Positions 10,795-23,428 of a stretch of 64,000 nucleotides of DNA are shown piece after piece. Made by a program: the position numbers and the translations under genes. The notes under the pieces were generated by a model. It searched no databases. It was given only the letters and a program-made list of their open reading frames with translations, and had not been told where the DNA came from. The stretch comes from Azohydromonas caseinilytica. GTDB taxonomy: Bacteria; Pseudomonadota; Gammaproteobacteria; Burkholderiales; Burkholderiaceae_C. How positions within the stretch are numbered: the stretch's first letter is position 1; each line of letters begins with the position of its first letter. Location: assembly GCF_012927045.1 (NCBI RefSeq), contig NZ_JABBFW010000009.1, forward strand, positions 124,001-188,000. The letters run 5' to 3'.

Positions 10795-11717
10795 AGCTCG
10801 CGCTGGTGGGCCAACTCGGCGTGGCCGAACGCGAAACCTGGGAAGAGGCGCTGCGGCAGGCGCTGCCCGAAGCGCAATGGGTGGAGGCCGCGCCCGGCGC
10901 CGAGGTGGACGTGGCACTGGTGGCGAACCCGCCGCCGGGGCGGCTGCAGGGCCTGCGCGGGCTGCGGCTGATCCAGTCGCTGTGGGCCGGCGTGGACCGG
11001 CTGCTGGCCGACACCACGCTGCCCGAGGGCGTGCCCATCGCGCGCATGGTCGATCCGGCCATGAATGCGGCCATGGCCGAGACGGCGCTGTGGGCCGTGC
11101 TGTCGCTGCACCGCGGCTTCTTCGACTACGCGCGCCAGCAGCGCGAAGGGGTGTGGCGGCAGCTGCCGCAGCGCCGCGCCGACGAGCTGCGCGTCACGGT
11201 GCTGGGTCTGGGCGAAATGGGGCTGACGGCGGCGCGGCGGCTGGTGGCGATGGGCTACCGCGTGCAGGGCTGGAGCGCCCGGCCGCGGCAGGAGGCGGGC
11301 ATCGAGTGTGTCCACGGCGAGGACGCGCTGCCGGGGCTGCTGGCGCGCAGCGACATCGTCGTGAACCTGCTGCCCCTCACCGCCGCCACGCGCGGGCTGT
11401 TCGACGCACGGCGCCTGGCGCTGCTGCCCGAAGGGGCGAGCCTGGTGAACCTGGCGCGCGGTGGGCACGTGGTGGAGGCCGATTTACTGGCCGCGCTGGA
11501 TTCGGGCCGGCTGCGGCATGCGGTGCTGGATGTGTTTCAAACGGAGCCACTGCCTGCTGAAAGCCCGTTCTGGAATCACCCGCGGGTGACCCTATTGCCG
11601 CATGCGGCGGCGCTCACCGATGCGCGCAGCGCGGCAGTGATCGCGGCGGGGAATGTGCGGGCGGTGATGGCCGGGGAGACGCCGGCGCACCGGGTGGAGT
11701 TCACGCGCGGATACTGA
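10791..11717 (+). CDS. D-2-hydroxyacid dehydrogenase, glyoxylate/hydroxypyruvate reductase A-like
   Basis: Predicted NAD(P)H-dependent reductase of glyoxylate or hydroxypyruvate. 308 residues with the Rossmann nucleotide loop 'VLGLGEMGLTAARRL', the catalytic arginine in 'LVNLARGGHVVEADLL', an acidic residue in the 'VFQTEPLP' region and the catalytic His in 'VTLLPHAAAL'. It resembles GhrA more than SerA or LdhA (length, 'QSLWAGVDRLL', 'MNAAMAETALWAVL'). The exact substrate is not decided by sequence. Translationally coupled to pncC by a 4-base overlap. Confidence 0.85.
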   Translation: MKLALVGQLGVAERETWEEALRQALPEAQWVEAAPGAEVDVALVANPPPGRLQGLRGLRLIQSLWAGVDRLLADTTLPEGVPIARMVDPAMNAAMAETALWAVLSLHRGFFDYARQQREGVWRQLPQRRADELRVTVLGLGEMGLTAARRLVAMGYRVQGWSARPRQEAGIECVHGEDALPGLLARSDIVVNLLPLTAATRGLFDARRLALLPEGASLVNLARGGHVVEADLLAALDSGRLRHAVLDVFQTEPLPAESPFWNHPRVTLLPHAAALTDARSAAVIAAGNVRAVMAGETPAHRVEFTRGY

Positions 11718-11775
11718 CGAGCAAATCATCGGGCGTGGCAGTTGCCCCGGGAGTTTTCCCGGAGCAGGTGCCCGA

Positions 11776-12759
11776 ATGCTTGAAAGCTTGTCCCCCAATA
11801 CCCGCGCGATCCTGCTGCTGACCGGGCCGCTGCTGGGCGGCCGCGGCGCGGCGCCCTCGGAGCTGTTGAGACTCGGTGAATACAACGCCCTGGCCCGGCA
11901 CCTGCGCGAGCTGAAACGCCAGCCGGCGGATTTTCTCGGGGCGGATGCCGAAGAACTCCTTCGCGGCTGCCATGCCGTGATCGACGAATCCCGGCTGCGC
12001 TGGCTGCTGGGGCGCGGCTTCGTGCTGGAGCAGATCGTGGAGCGCTGGGAAAGCCAGAACATCTGGGTGCTCAGCCGCGCCGATGCCGAATATCCCCGGC
12101 GTTTCAAGTCTCGTTTGCGGGAGAACGCGCCCGCGCTGATTTACGGCTGTGGCGACAAGCAATTGCTCAATTCAGGCGGACTGGCCGTGGTCGGCTCGCG
12201 CCACATGGACGACGTGCTGATCGATGACACGATGGCGGTCTGCCGCTTGGCCGCCCAGGCCGGCAGAACCTTGATTTCCGGCGGCGCCAAGGGCATCGAC
12301 CAGATCGCCATGAGCGCCGCGCTGCGCGCCGGCGGCCGGGTCAGTGCCGTGCTGGCGGACAGCCTGGCGAAAACCGTTTCGACCCGCGAATACCGCCACC
12401 CGCTGCTCGACGGCCAATTGGTCTTGATGTCTCCCTACGACCCCAACGCCTCCTTCAACGCCAGCCTGTCCACGCAGCGCAACAAACTGATTTATGCGCT
12501 GGCGGACGTGGGGCTGGTGGTCAGCGCGAGTTTCAGGAAGGGGCAGACTTGGGCCGGGGCGGTGGAGCAGTTGGACAAACTCAAATTTGTGCCGGTGTAT
12601 GTGCGGACTACAAGGGAAGCGTCGGCGGGGCTGGAGGCGCTTCGGGCCAAAGGAGCAATGCCCTGGCCTGAGCTGCAGGATATTGGAGATTTCGAGAACG
12701 CGTTTTCTGTTGCCGTAACGTATCCGGCAGCGCCTCCGCAAACCAGAATTTTGCTGTAG
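11776..12759 (+). CDS. Stand-alone DprA/Smf-like protein
   Basis: 327-residue protein with a DprA-type Rossmann domain from about residue 110: 'DAEYPRRF', 'LAVVGSRHMDDVL', 'LISGGAKGIDQIAMSAALRAGG' and 'LSTQRNKLIYALADVGLVV'. The last replaces the usual 'FPRRNRIIAGLS' of transformation DprA. Canonical DprA loads RecA on incoming single-stranded DNA. Family members outside the dprA-topA context are often found in variable regions and may serve DNA protection or defence, but no role is proven. The C-terminal winged-helix usual in DprA is not evident. It is surrounded by unrelated housekeeping genes, and base composition falls towards its 3' end into a strongly AT-rich tail, suggesting acquisition. 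Confidence 0.7.
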   Translation: MLESLSPNTRAILLLTGPLLGGRGAAPSELLRLGEYNALARHLRELKRQPADFLGADAEELLRGCHAVIDESRLRWLLGRGFVLEQIVERWESQNIWVLSRADAEYPRRFKSRLRENAPALIYGCGDKQLLNSGGLAVVGSRHMDDVLIDDTMAVCRLAAQAGRTLISGGAKGIDQIAMSAALRAGGRVSAVLADSLAKTVSTREYRHPLLDGQLVLMSPYDPNASFNASLSTQRNKLIYALADVGLVVSASFRKGQTWAGAVEQLDKLKFVPVYVRTTREASAGLEALRAKGAMPWPELQDIGDFENAFSVAVTYPAAPPQTRILL

Positions 12760-12925
12760 TTGAGCGAGGGCACTGTCGCGCGCCAAAAAATATTTCGGAA
12801 ACTTTATCCCTGTTTCAAAAAAGTTCGCAAAGCGAATTGGCACAAGTATTGTATGGTTCAAATATTCTTATTTTTTGCGAACCACTTTCTTTGCGAAAAG
12901 TGTTTTGAAGCAGAACAAGCAGCGC
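12760..12925. other. AT-rich intergenic stretch with three TTTGCGAA repeats
   Basis: Sharply AT-richer than both neighbours. TTTGCGAA occurs at 12874-12881 and 12890-12897, and inverted at 12824-12831. A sigma-54-like match (TGGCAC, 5 bases, TTGTA) lies at about 12840-12855 on the plus strand but has no gene to drive. No coding sequence seen. It may be the trailing edge of the segment that brought in the DprA-like gene. Confidence 0.5.
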
Positions 12926-13966
12926 TTATCGCAACCCGTTCATCATCAGCAAGGCCAGTTTCTGCAATCCATCCCAGGGTTCAGCCGGCCATTCGGGATG
13001 CTTGAGCCCCTTGACCAGCCCGTCGCAGATCCGCGCCGCCGTCAGCCACTCGGTGAGCAAGGCGTCGCTCACGCGCGGCAGCGCCCGCTCGAACAGCCGC
13101 TCGCGCGGCCCCCAGGCACGTGCCTCGCGCAGTGCCATCGGCAGCGGCTTCCCCTGCGCCAGCGCGTCGTGCCCGCGCTTCAACGCGCGGATGTCCTCGG
13201 CCAGGGTCCAGTGCACCAGCACCGGCGCCTCCCCTTCCGCGCGCAGCCCGGCCAGCATGCGCAGCACGCGCGCGGCGTTGCCGGAGAGCACCGCCTCGCT
13301 GAGCTTGAACACGTCGTAGCGCGCGACGTTCAGTACCGCCTGCTCCACCTGCTCGAAACCCAGCTCGCCCGCCGGGTACAGCAGCGCCAGCTTCTCCACC
13401 TCCTGGTGCGCCGCCAGCAGGTTGCCCTCGACGCGGTCGGCAAAGAAGGCAAGAGTCCGCTCGCCCTCCTCGCCCGGTGCCACGCGCTGGCCGTGCGCGG
13501 CCATGCGCCGAGCGATCCAGGCCGGCAGCTCTCGCCGCTCCACCGGGTCGATGCGCAGGCTCGCGCCCGCGTTGTCCAGCGCCACGAACCAGGCGCTCTG
13601 CTGCTGCTGGCGGTCCAGCCGCGGCAGCTGCACCAGCGTCAGCACGTCCGGATTGAGCTGCTCGCAGTAGCGCTGCAGCGCCACGGAACCGTCCTTGCCC
13701 GGCTTGCCGGAAGGGATGCGGATCTCGATGAGCTGGCGGCTGGCGAACAGGCTCATCTCCTGCGCCGCACCCAGCAGCCCGCTCCAGTCGAAGTAATTGC
13801 CGCTGACGGTGAACACCTGCCGCTCGGTGTAGCCGGCGGCGCGCGCGGCGGCGCGGATGGCGTCGGCCGCCTCCTGCATCTGCAGCGGCTCGTCGCCGTG
13901 CAGCGTGTACAGGGGCCGGAGCCCCTGGCCCAGGTGCGCCGCCAGGGCCTGCGGACGCAACTGCAC
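12926..13966 (-). CDS. holA: DNA polymerase III delta subunit
   Basis: Clamp-loader subunit that opens the beta sliding clamp. 346 residues, matching HolA: N-terminal 'LRPLYTLHGDEPLQMQEAADAIR', 'LIEIRIPSGKPGKDG', the central 'FFADRVEGNLLAAHQEVEKLALL' and C-terminal 'LFERALPRVSDALL' region. It ends the leuS-lptE-holA unit; its start lies 2 bases past the lptE stop. This adjacency of lptE and holA is widespread in proteobacteria. Confidence 0.93.
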   Translation of the reverse strand: MQLRPQALAAHLGQGLRPLYTLHGDEPLQMQEAADAIRAAARAAGYTERQVFTVSGNYFDWSGLLGAAQEMSLFASRQLIEIRIPSGKPGKDGSVALQRYCEQLNPDVLTLVQLPRLDRQQQQSAWFVALDNAGASLRIDPVERRELPAWIARRMAAHGQRVAPGEEGERTLAFFADRVEGNLLAAHQEVEKLALLYPAGELGFEQVEQAVLNVARYDVFKLSEAVLSGNAARVLRMLAGLRAEGEAPVLVHWTLAEDIRALKRGHDALAQGKPLPMALREARAWGPRERLFERALPRVSDALLTEWLTAARICDGLVKGLKHPEWPAEPWDGLQKLALLMMNGLR

Positions 13967-13968
13967 GC

Positions 13969-14460
13969 TCAGAACTCCCGCACCGCTTCGAGCCGGCGCA
14001 CCACCTGCTGCGCGATGTCCTCTTCCATGGCGCGGTAGAGCTCGTTTTGCTCCAGCTCCTTGGCCAGGGCGTAGGTCTCGTTGTAGCTGACGTCCCGGGA
14101 CAGGCCGAGCTCGGCGGGGACTATCAGCGGCTTGCCGGCCGGGGTGCTGAGCCGGAAGCCGAAGAACAAGCGCACCGAGATCTCGCGCACCTGGCCCACG
14201 GAGCCGGTGGCGACGAAGGTCTTGTCGCGCACCTCGCGCAGCGCCTCCAGCACCACCTGCGCCTGCTGCGGCGCCTCCGTGACCGTGACGGTGTCGGGCA
14301 GCGCGCGGCGCAGCGCCGCGGCCACCGGCGAGCGCGGCGCGAAGCCCACCAGCGCCAGGCGCTCGAAGGCCAGCGCCGGCGGACGCCGCAGCGCGAAGCC
14401 GCAGCCCCCCAGCAGGGGCGGCAGCGCAACGGTGGCAGCCAGCAGCGTGCGGCGCTTCAT
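13969..14460 (-). CDS. lptE: LPS-assembly lipoprotein LptE
   Basis: Outer-membrane lipoprotein that plugs the LptD barrel for lipopolysaccharide insertion at the cell surface. 163 residues with a twin-Arg-like n-region 'MKRRTLL' and lipobox 'LLGGC' (acylated Cys20), followed by 'GFALRRPPALAFERLALVGF', the usual opening of LptE. The start is set by the ATG at 14460, just 5 bases after the leuS stop. The longer frame upstream (to 15081) is out-of-frame leuS sequence. Confidence 0.92.
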   Translation of the reverse strand: MKRRTLLAATVALPPLLGGCGFALRRPPALAFERLALVGFAPRSPVAAALRRALPDTVTVTEAPQQAQVVLEALREVRDKTFVATGSVGQVREISVRLFFGFRLSTPAGKPLIVPAELGLSRDVSYNETYALAKELEQNELYRAMEEDIAQQVVRRLEAVREF

Positions 14461-14465
14461 CACGC

Positions 14466-17126
<2,661 letters not shown>

Positions 17127-17573
17127 CTATTTCGGGGCTGATGCCGCCACCGTGGCGGCAGCCTGCGGCGGCTCGGTGATGAAGCCGATGCGCGTCAGTC
17201 CCACCTCCTGCAGCAGCGCCAGCAGCTCGGCCACGCGGCCGTAGGGCACGCCACGGTCGGCGCGCAGCTGCACCTCGGTCTGCGGATTGCGCCGCGCCGC
17301 CTGCGCCAGGCGCTCCTTGAGCGCGGCCTCGTCCACCGGCTGCTCGTCCAGGTAGCGCTGGCCCTGGGCGTCCAGCGCCAGGCTGATCGCGTCCTGCGCC
17401 TCGCTGGGTGTGCCCTCGGCCTGGGGCAGGTCCAGGCGCAGGCTGGAGGTCATGAGCGGGGCGGCGATCATGAAGATCACCAGCAGCACCAGCATCACGT
17501 CGATGAGCGGCGTCATGTTGATGTCGCTCATCGGCTTCGCCGGTTTCTTGCTTTCCAGGCGGCCGAAGCTCAT
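17127..17573 (-). CDS. ExbD/TolR-type biopolymer transport protein
   Basis: Single-pass inner-membrane partner of an ExbB/TolQ proton channel, coupling proton flow to an energised outer-membrane process. 148 residues: cytoplasmic tail, one transmembrane helix 'PLIDVMLVLLVIFMIAAPLM' carrying the essential proton-binding Asp in 'LIDVMLVLL', then a periplasmic domain. It follows the ExbB-like gene by 51 bases. No TonB, TolA or TolB is adjacent. A second, clearer TonB-linked set lies at 32-34 kb. Confidence 0.9.
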   Translation of the reverse strand: MSFGRLESKKPAKPMSDINMTPLIDVMLVLLVIFMIAAPLMTSSLRLDLPQAEGTPSEAQDAISLALDAQGQRYLDEQPVDEAALKERLAQAARRNPQTEVQLRADRGVPYGRVAELLALLQEVGLTRIGFITEPPQAAATVAASAPK

Positions 17574-17624
17574 GGCCTGCGCTCCAGGGCGGACGGCGCC
17601 GCCACGCGGCCCGGCCTCATCGCT

Positions 17625-18281
<657 letters not shown>

Positions 18282-18295
18282 CGCGGCGGGGTCGC

Positions 18296-19162
18296 TCAGC
18301 CCAGGCCCAGCACCGCTTCCATGCCGAACAGGCCGCTGGCCTGGTTCGAGAGGAAGCGCGCCGCGCGCAGGCTGCCCTGCGCGTAGCCGGCGCGGCTGCT
18401 GCTCTTGTGGCTGATCTCGATGCGCTCGCCGGTGCCGGCGAACAGCACAGTGTGGTCGCCGATGATGTCGCCGCCGCGCACCGTGGCGAAGCCGATGGTG
18501 CTGGGGTCGCGCTCGCCGGTGACGCCTTCGCGGCCGTAGACGGCGCAGTCCTTGAGGTCACGGCCCAGCGCCGAGGCCACCACCTCGCCCATCTTCAGCG
18601 CGGTGCCGCTGGGCGCATCGACCTTGTGGCGGTGGTGCGCCTCGATGATCTCGATGTCGTAGCCTTCCTTGAGCGCGCGCGCGGCCATGTCCAGCAGCCG
18701 CATCACCACGTTGACGCCCACGCTCATGTTGGGCGCCATGACAATGGCGACTTCCTTGGCGGCCTCGGTGATCTGCGCCTTCTGCTCCTCGCTGAAGCCG
18801 GTGGTGCCGATGACCAGCTTCACGCCCAGCTCGCGGCACGCCTGCAGGTGCGCCAGCGTGCCTTCGGGGCGGGTGAAGTCGATCAGCACCTGGGCGTTGG
18901 CCAGGCCTTCGCGCAGGTCGGTCACGATGGGCACGCCGGAGCTGCGGCCGAGGAAGGCCGAGGCATCCTGGCCCAGCGCGGGGCTGCCGGGGACGTCCAG
19001 CGCACCGGCGAGCTGGCAGTCGTCGGCCTGCAGCACGGCCTCGATGAGCATGCGGCCCATGCGGCCCGAGGCGCCGGCGATGGCGATGCGCAGCGGCGTG
19101 GCGGAAGTGGTGGTGGCCAAGGCGGCTCCTGTGGACTCGGGGGAAGCGGAAGAAGCGGTCAT
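18296..19162 (-). CDS. dapB: 4-hydroxy-tetrahydrodipicolinate reductase
   Basis: NAD(P)H-dependent step of the lysine/diaminopimelate pathway. 288 residues with the nucleotide loop '[16 protein letters not shown]', '[12 protein letters not shown]', 'GTTGFSEEQ', '[10 protein letters not shown]' and the catalytic/substrate motif '[20 protein letters not shown]'. About 20 N-terminal residues precede the Rossmann fold, so a later start is possible. It sits 11 bases after bamE, in the same transcript direction. Confidence 0.95.
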   Translation of the reverse strand: MTASSASPESTGAALATTTSATPLRIAIAGASGRMGRMLIEAVLQADDCQLAGALDVPGSPALGQDASAFLGRSSGVPIVTDLREGLANAQVLIDFTRPEGTLAHLQACRELGVKLVIGTTGFSEEQKAQITEAAKEVAIVMAPNMSVGVNVVMRLLDMAARALKEGYDIEIIEAHHRHKVDAPSGTALKMGEVVASALGRDLKDCAVYGREGVTGERDPSTIGFATVRGGDIIGDHTVLFAGTGERIEISHKSSSRAGYAQGSLRAARFLSNQASGLFGMEAVLGLG

Positions 19163-19173
19163 GCGGGCGGGAT

Positions 19174-19707
19174 TCAGGGCTCCAGCGGCGGGTACGCGCG
19201 CGCCGGACCGGCGGGCGTCGTCGCGACGGCGGGCTCGGTGGGCGCCGGCGCCGGCAGGGCGCGGCGCTGCTCGGGCGTGAGCTCCAGCACCGGCAGCTTG
19301 GAAGGCACCTTGGCGGTGCTGATCGAGGACACGAACTCCTGCTCGCTGGGCAGGTCATCGCTGGCGTCCAGGCGCTGCAGCCGCTCGCCGTCGAAGAAGG
19401 CGGTCAGGCCGCGGCGCTGCGGCTCCGCGCCGGAGCGGCGGATGGTGAAGACGTAGTCCCAGCGGTCGGCGTGGAAGATGTCGGTGAGCAGCGGCGAGCC
19501 CAGGATGTCGCGCACCTGCGCGCGGGTCATGCCCGGCTGCACCTGCGCGGCCTGTTCGCGTGTCACCACGTTGCCCTGCACGACTTCGATGCGGTAGGGC
19601 GTGATCAGGCCGAGCAGGTTCTGGTCCGAGGACTGCAGCGAGGCGCAGCCTGCCAGGGAGCAGGCGGCCAGCAGCGCGGCGGGCAGGCGGGAGACGAGGC
19701 GATGCAT
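19174..19707 (-). CDS. bamE: Outer-membrane protein assembly factor BamE
   Basis: Lipoprotein of the BAM complex. 177 residues from the ATG at 19707, chosen because it places a normal signal peptide and lipobox ('ACSLAGC', Cys21) at the N-terminus; the upstream frame extension to 19761 would bury it. SmpA/OmlA-fold motifs follow: '[28 protein letters not shown]', cut here as 'VVQGNVVT' and '[17 protein letters not shown]', then 'WDYVFTIRR'. The Pro/Ala-rich C-terminal tail is longer than in enterobacterial BamE. Divergent from fur, a conserved arrangement. Confidence 0.92.
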   Translation of the reverse strand: MHRLVSRLPAALLAACSLAGCASLQSSDQNLLGLITPYRIEVVQGNVVTREQAAQVQPGMTRAQVRDILGSPLLTDIFHADRWDYVFTIRRSGAEPQRRGLTAFFDGERLQRLDASDDLPSEQEFVSSISTAKVPSKLPVLELTPEQRRALPAPAPTEPAVATTPAGPARAYPPLEP

Positions 19708-19808
19708 GCGGAAGGGCCTGCGCCGGGCCGGGCCTCGCAGGCTGGATATGATCCGGCCCATTCTACCGGCCCCCTTTTGAGGGGCTGTCCTGCCAAGAGA
19801 GAGCCGTC

Positions 19809-20237
19809 ATGACGCATGCCGATGAACTCAAGAGCAGCGGCCTGAAGGCGACGCTGCCGCGCATCAAGATCCTGGAGGTGTTCCAGAAGACCTCCCAGCG
19901 GCACATGACGGCCGAAGACGTCTTCAAGGCGCTGCTGACCGAAGGCTCGGACATCGGCCTGGCCACCGTGTACCGCGTGCTGATGCAGTTCGAACAGGCC
20001 GGGCTGCTCACGCGCAGCCATTTCGAGTCGGGCAAATCGGTGTTCGAGCTCAACGAGGGCCAGCACCACGACCACCTCGTGTGCCTGACCTGCGGGCGCG
20101 TCGAGGAATTCTTCGATCCGGAGATCGAGCGCCGCCAGCGCGCGGTGGCCGAGGCGCGCGGCTTCACCATCCACGACCACGCCCTGGCCCTGTACGCCAC
20201 CTGCACCAAGCAGGACTGCGCGTACCGGCCGAAGTGA
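19809..20237 (+). CDS. fur: Ferric uptake regulator Fur
   Basis: Fe2+-dependent repressor of iron-uptake genes. 142 residues with the N-terminal winged helix ('[15 protein letters not shown]', '[10 protein letters not shown]', '[18 protein letters not shown]'), the metal-site His cluster '[16 protein letters not shown]' and the second Cys pair 'CTKQDC'. Transcribed divergently from bamE across about 100 bases. Likely controller of the tonB-exbBD and siderophore-receptor genes at 32-37 kb, where a Fur-box-like site is visible. Confidence 0.96.
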   Translation: MTHADELKSSGLKATLPRIKILEVFQKTSQRHMTAEDVFKALLTEGSDIGLATVYRVLMQFEQAGLLTRSHFESGKSVFELNEGQHHDHLVCLTCGRVEEFFDPEIERRQRAVAEARGFTIHDHALALYATCTKQDCAYRPK

Positions 20238-20297
20238 GCATCCTTCTCCGCTCCCGCTGAGCCCTGCGGCGGGGCTGGCCCCAACGGGACAGACGGC

Positions 20298-21242
20298 TCA
20301 GCGCTGCATCGCCTTCTGGTGGCGCTGGATGAACTCGTTGTAGGTGTCGATGCCGCGCAGCTGCAGGATGGTGTTGCGCACCGCGGCTTCCACCAGCACG
20401 GCCAGGTTGCGGCCGGCGTCCACGGCAATGACGACCTTGCGCACCGGCACGCCCAGGATCTCCTCGTACAGCGGCTCGTAGGGCAGGCGCTCGAACTCGC
20501 GCTCCAGCGTCTCGCGCCGCACCAGGTGCACGATGAGCTTGAGCTTCATCTTCCGGCGCACCGCCGTCTCGCCGAAGATGGCCTTGATGTCGAGCAGGCC
20601 GATGCCGCGCACCTCCAGCAGGTTCAGCAGCAGCTCAGGGCAGCGGCCTTCCAGCGAGTTCTGCGCGGTGCGGTGGATGTCCACCGCGTCGTCGGCCACC
20701 AGGCCGTGGCCGCGCGAGATCAGCTCCAGGCCCAGCTCGCTCTTGCCCAGGCCGGACTCGCCGGTGAGCATCACGCCCAGGCCCAGGATGTCCATGAACA
20801 CGCCGTGGCGCGTGGTGCGTTCGGCGAAGAGCTGGCCCAGGTAGCTGCGCAGCACGTCGATGACGTGGCCGGCAGACTCCTTGCTGGCGAACAGCGGGAT
20901 GCCGGCGCGCTCGCACAGGCGCAGCATCACCTCCGGCGCAGGCTGGTCGTCGGCCACCACCACCATCGGCGGCTCCAGGGTCAGGATGCGCGTGGCGCGC
21001 CGCTCCTGGACTTCGGGCGGCACGGCCGTGAGGTAGCGCACTTCGCGCTCGCCCACGATCTGCACGCGGTAGGGATGGATGTAGTTGAGGAAGCCGACGA
21101 GGTCGGCCGAGGAATGGGCCGCACGGACAGCGGCCTCGTCGAAGTGGCGCTCGGGATGGGCGTGGCCCGCCACCCATTCCCAGCGCAGCGCCTTGCGGTG
21201 TTCCTCGAACAGCGCCTCGGCGCTGACGGAGATCGGTTTCAT
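20298..21242 (-). CDS. hprK: HPr kinase/phosphorylase
   Basis: Bifunctional enzyme that phosphorylates and dephosphorylates the seryl residue of HPr. 314 residues with the Walker A loop '[14 protein letters not shown]' (about 155-168), '[13 protein letters not shown]' and the signature '[19 protein letters not shown]'. It is downstream of ptsN in the same direction, the usual betaproteobacterial partial-PTS arrangement, which acts in regulation rather than sugar import. Confidence 0.95.
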   Translation of the reverse strand: MKPISVSAEALFEEHRKALRWEWVAGHAHPERHFDEAAVRAAHSSADLVGFLNYIHPYRVQIVGEREVRYLTAVPPEVQERRATRILTLEPPMVVVADDQPAPEVMLRLCERAGIPLFASKESAGHVIDVLRSYLGQLFAERTTRHGVFMDILGLGVMLTGESGLGKSELGLELISRGHGLVADDAVDIHRTAQNSLEGRCPELLLNLLEVRGIGLLDIKAIFGETAVRRKMKLKLIVHLVRRETLEREFERLPYEPLYEEILGVPVRKVVIAVDAGRNLAVLVEAAVRNTILQLRGIDTYNEFIQRHQKAMQR

Positions 21243-21279
21243 GCGGCGAGGATTCCGAGGTGGAGCCGCAGCGGACAGC

Positions 21280-21750
21280 TCAGGCGACCGATTTGAGCGG
21301 CTCCCAATTCTGGATCAGCTTGTGCAGCGCAGCCGCATCGGGCTCGGCCTTGAGGCGCTCGCGCAGCTCACGGTCGCTGAGCATTTCGGCGATCTCGGAG
21401 AGGATCTCCAGGTGCCGCTGCGTCGCCGCCTCGGGCACCAGCAGGAAGATCAGCAGGCTCACCGGCTCGTCGTCCGGTGCGTCGAAGGGAATGGGCTGAT
21501 GCACCCGCAGCACCGCCGCCAGCGGGTTCTTCAGCCCTTTGATGCGGCCATGCGGAATCGCCACCCCATGCCCCAATCCCGTGGAGCCCAGGCGCTCGCG
21601 CGCGAACAGGTTGTCCGACACCGTGGCACGGGCAATGGCGTGCTGGTTCTCGAACAGCAGCCCCGCGTGCTCGAAGACCCGCTTCTTGCTGGTGGCTTCC
21701 ACGTTCACCAGCACGTTGGCGGCAGGCAGGATGGCGGCGAGACGGTTCAT
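21280..21750 (-). CDS. ptsN: PTS EIIA-Ntr regulatory protein
   Basis: Phospho-carrier regulator of the nitrogen PTS. 156 residues; the phospho-accepting His67 lies in '[14 protein letters not shown]' and the fold ends '[18 protein letters not shown]'. It belongs to the hpf-ptsN-hprK group transcribed leftwards, but a strong terminator separates it from hpf, so it likely has its own promoter in 21751-21905. Confidence 0.94.
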   Translation of the reverse strand: MNRLAAILPAANVLVNVEATSKKRVFEHAGLLFENQHAIARATVSDNLFARERLGSTGLGHGVAIPHGRIKGLKNPLAAVLRVHQPIPFDAPDDEPVSLLIFLLVPEAATQRHLEILSEIAEMLSDRELRERLKAEPDAAALHKLIQNWEPLKSVA

Positions 21751-21906
21751 GATGCTTTCTCCGCAGCGCAGGTCCGGGCGAGTGCGGAGACTGTGACAGG
21801 GCGTTCAATTATAGAAAGCCCTCTCGTCACGCCCCCCGGCAGGGTCCCCCCAACCGATCCGGTGTTGCGTGAATGCTGCGCACAAAAGCCCACCGGAGAT
21901 CTCAGC

Positions 21907-21931
21907 AAAAAGCGGCCCCGCGGGGCCGCTT
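21907..21931 (-). terminator. Rho-independent terminator of hpf
   Basis: Perfect stem AGCGGCCCCG / CGGGGCCGCT followed on the minus strand by five T, about 40 bases past the hpf stop. A second GC-rich hairpin (about 21933-21953) lies between. Confidence 0.85.
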
Positions 21932-21968
21932 GGTGCGGGGCCCTGAGGCCCCAGGTCAGGTCAGAAGC

Positions 21969-22307
21969 TCAGGCGCTGGCCGTCATGCGCTTGGCCGTCG
22001 CATGATGATGGTCCTGGGTGCGGTCCTTGTGGCGCACCACTTGGCGGTCCAGCTTGTCCATGAGCTGATCGATGGCGGCGTACAGATCCTCGTGCGACTG
22101 CTCCACGAAGATGTCGCGACCCTTGACATGCAGCGTCACCTCGGCGCGCTGGCGGCGGTCCTTTTCCTTGGACTTGTCGATAGCCAGCAGCACGTTGACA
22201 TCAACCACTTGGTCGAAGTGGCGCGTGACTCGATCCAGCTTCGTAAGCACGTACTCGCGCAGGGCCGGGGTCACGTCGAGATGGTGTCCGCTGATCGTCA
22301 GATTCAT
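21969..22307 (-). CDS. hpf: Ribosome hibernation-promoting factor HPF/RaiA
   Basis: Binds the 30S decoding channel in stationary phase and promotes inactive ribosome dimers. 112 residues, the short form, with '[24 protein letters not shown]' (here '[14 protein letters not shown]'), '[19 protein letters not shown]' and '[17 protein letters not shown]'. A strong ribosome site (AAAGGAGGA) precedes the ATG. In most relatives rpoN lies just upstream; here the upstream gene is a divergent PP2C phosphatase instead. Confidence 0.94.
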   Translation of the reverse strand: MNLTISGHHLDVTPALREYVLTKLDRVTRHFDQVVDVNVLLAIDKSKEKDRRQRAEVTLHVKGRDIFVEQSHEDLYAAIDQLMDKLDRQVVRHKDRTQDHHHATAKRMTASA

Positions 22308-22578
22308 CAGGTCCTCCTTTCGGAAGGGTTGCTACGACACGGGACGGCGACCGCAGCACCGCATCCCGTCGAAACCAGTTTGCCCCCGAGCCGGGGTGGT
22401 GACAAGTTGATGACAGTACGTTTTGGCGGCGCTTTGCGGTAAGAGTTGACGCATCGCAATCCCTCCGCCCAAAGCGCACGCATTGCGGGTTGATGCGACA
22501 TTTGCCACCCGCACGGCGTTCACGCAGCCCCCGAGCCGACACGGCGGCGGGCGGCGCGGCACAATGCCCGCTGACCTC

Positions 22579-23370
22579 ATGCAGACCATGAACCCCGAGT
22601 TCTTCAGCGCCATCGACACCGGCCGCGCGCGCAGCAACAACGAGGACGCGGTGGCACTGGACGAGGCCGCGGCGCTGGCGGTGCTGGCCGACGGCATGGG
22701 GGGCTACAACGCCGGCGAAGTCGCCAGCGGCATGCTCACCACGCAGTTGCGCAACGAGCTCGGCCGCTGGCTGCAGCAGTCCGCCGACGCCGCCTCGGAC
22801 CAGGAAGTGCGCCGCGCCATGGAGATGTGCGTGGGGCAGGCCAACCGCGCCATCTTCGAGGCCGCACGGGCCAACCCCCAATACGCCGGCATGGGCACCA
22901 CGCTGGTGATGCTGGTGTTCCGCGCCGGCCATGTGCTCAGCGGCCATGTCGGCGACTCGCGTGCCTACCGGCTGCGCGGCACGCGGCTGATGCGCCTCAC
23001 GCGCGACCACTCGCTGCTGCAGGAACAGATCGACGCCGGCCTCATCACGCCCGAGCAGGCCGCCTTCAGCGCCTACAAGAACCTCGTCACCCGCGCCGTC
23101 GGCGTGGAAGAGCGTGTGCTGCTGGAGACGCAGATGCACGAGCTCCAGCCCGGCGACCTGTACCTGCTGTGCTCGGACGGGCTCTCGGACATGCTCGACG
23201 ACAACGCCATCGCCCAGATCCTGCTTTCGCACACGGACCTCGCGCAGGCCGGGCGCGCCCTGGTGGACGCGGCCAACCAGGCGGGGGGAAAAGATAACAT
23301 CGCCGTGATCCTGGCCCGCGTGCCGGGACCGGCGGCGGCCACCCGCTCCTGGTGGCCGTTCAAGCGCTGA
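22579..23370 (+). CDS. PP2C-family Ser/Thr protein phosphatase (Stp1 type)
   Basis: Metal-dependent phosphatase removing phosphate from Ser/Thr proteins. 263 residues carrying the PP2C motif set: 'DTGRARSNNEDA', 'VLADGMGGYNAGEVAS', 'GHVGDSRAYRL', 'TRDHSLLQEQ', 'LLCSDGLSDML' and 'GGKDNIAVIL', with all metal-binding Asp residues present. ATG 22579 is chosen; ATG 22564 and 22588 are also possible because no clear ribosome site decides. It is followed after 58 bases by a two-FHA protein, which would read phosphothreonine. No cognate kinase gene is in the window. Confidence 0.92.
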   Translation: MQTMNPEFFSAIDTGRARSNNEDAVALDEAAALAVLADGMGGYNAGEVASGMLTTQLRNELGRWLQQSADAASDQEVRRAMEMCVGQANRAIFEAARANPQYAGMGTTLVMLVFRAGHVLSGHVGDSRAYRLRGTRLMRLTRDHSLLQEQIDAGLITPEQAAFSAYKNLVTRAVGVEERVLLETQMHELQPGDLYLLCSDGLSDMLDDNAIAQILLSHTDLAQAGRALVDAANQAGGKDNIAVILARVPGPAAATRSWWPFKR

Positions 23371-23428
23371 GCGGAGCGCCTCGCCCGCCGGGCCCGCTGC
23401 TTCCACGGCCAGCCACACGAGGACAAGC

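Noticed and set aside
12838-12856. Sigma-54 promoter downstream of the DprA-like gene
   Set aside because: The match has GT instead of GC at -12 and there is no plus-strand gene to drive; holA is convergent.
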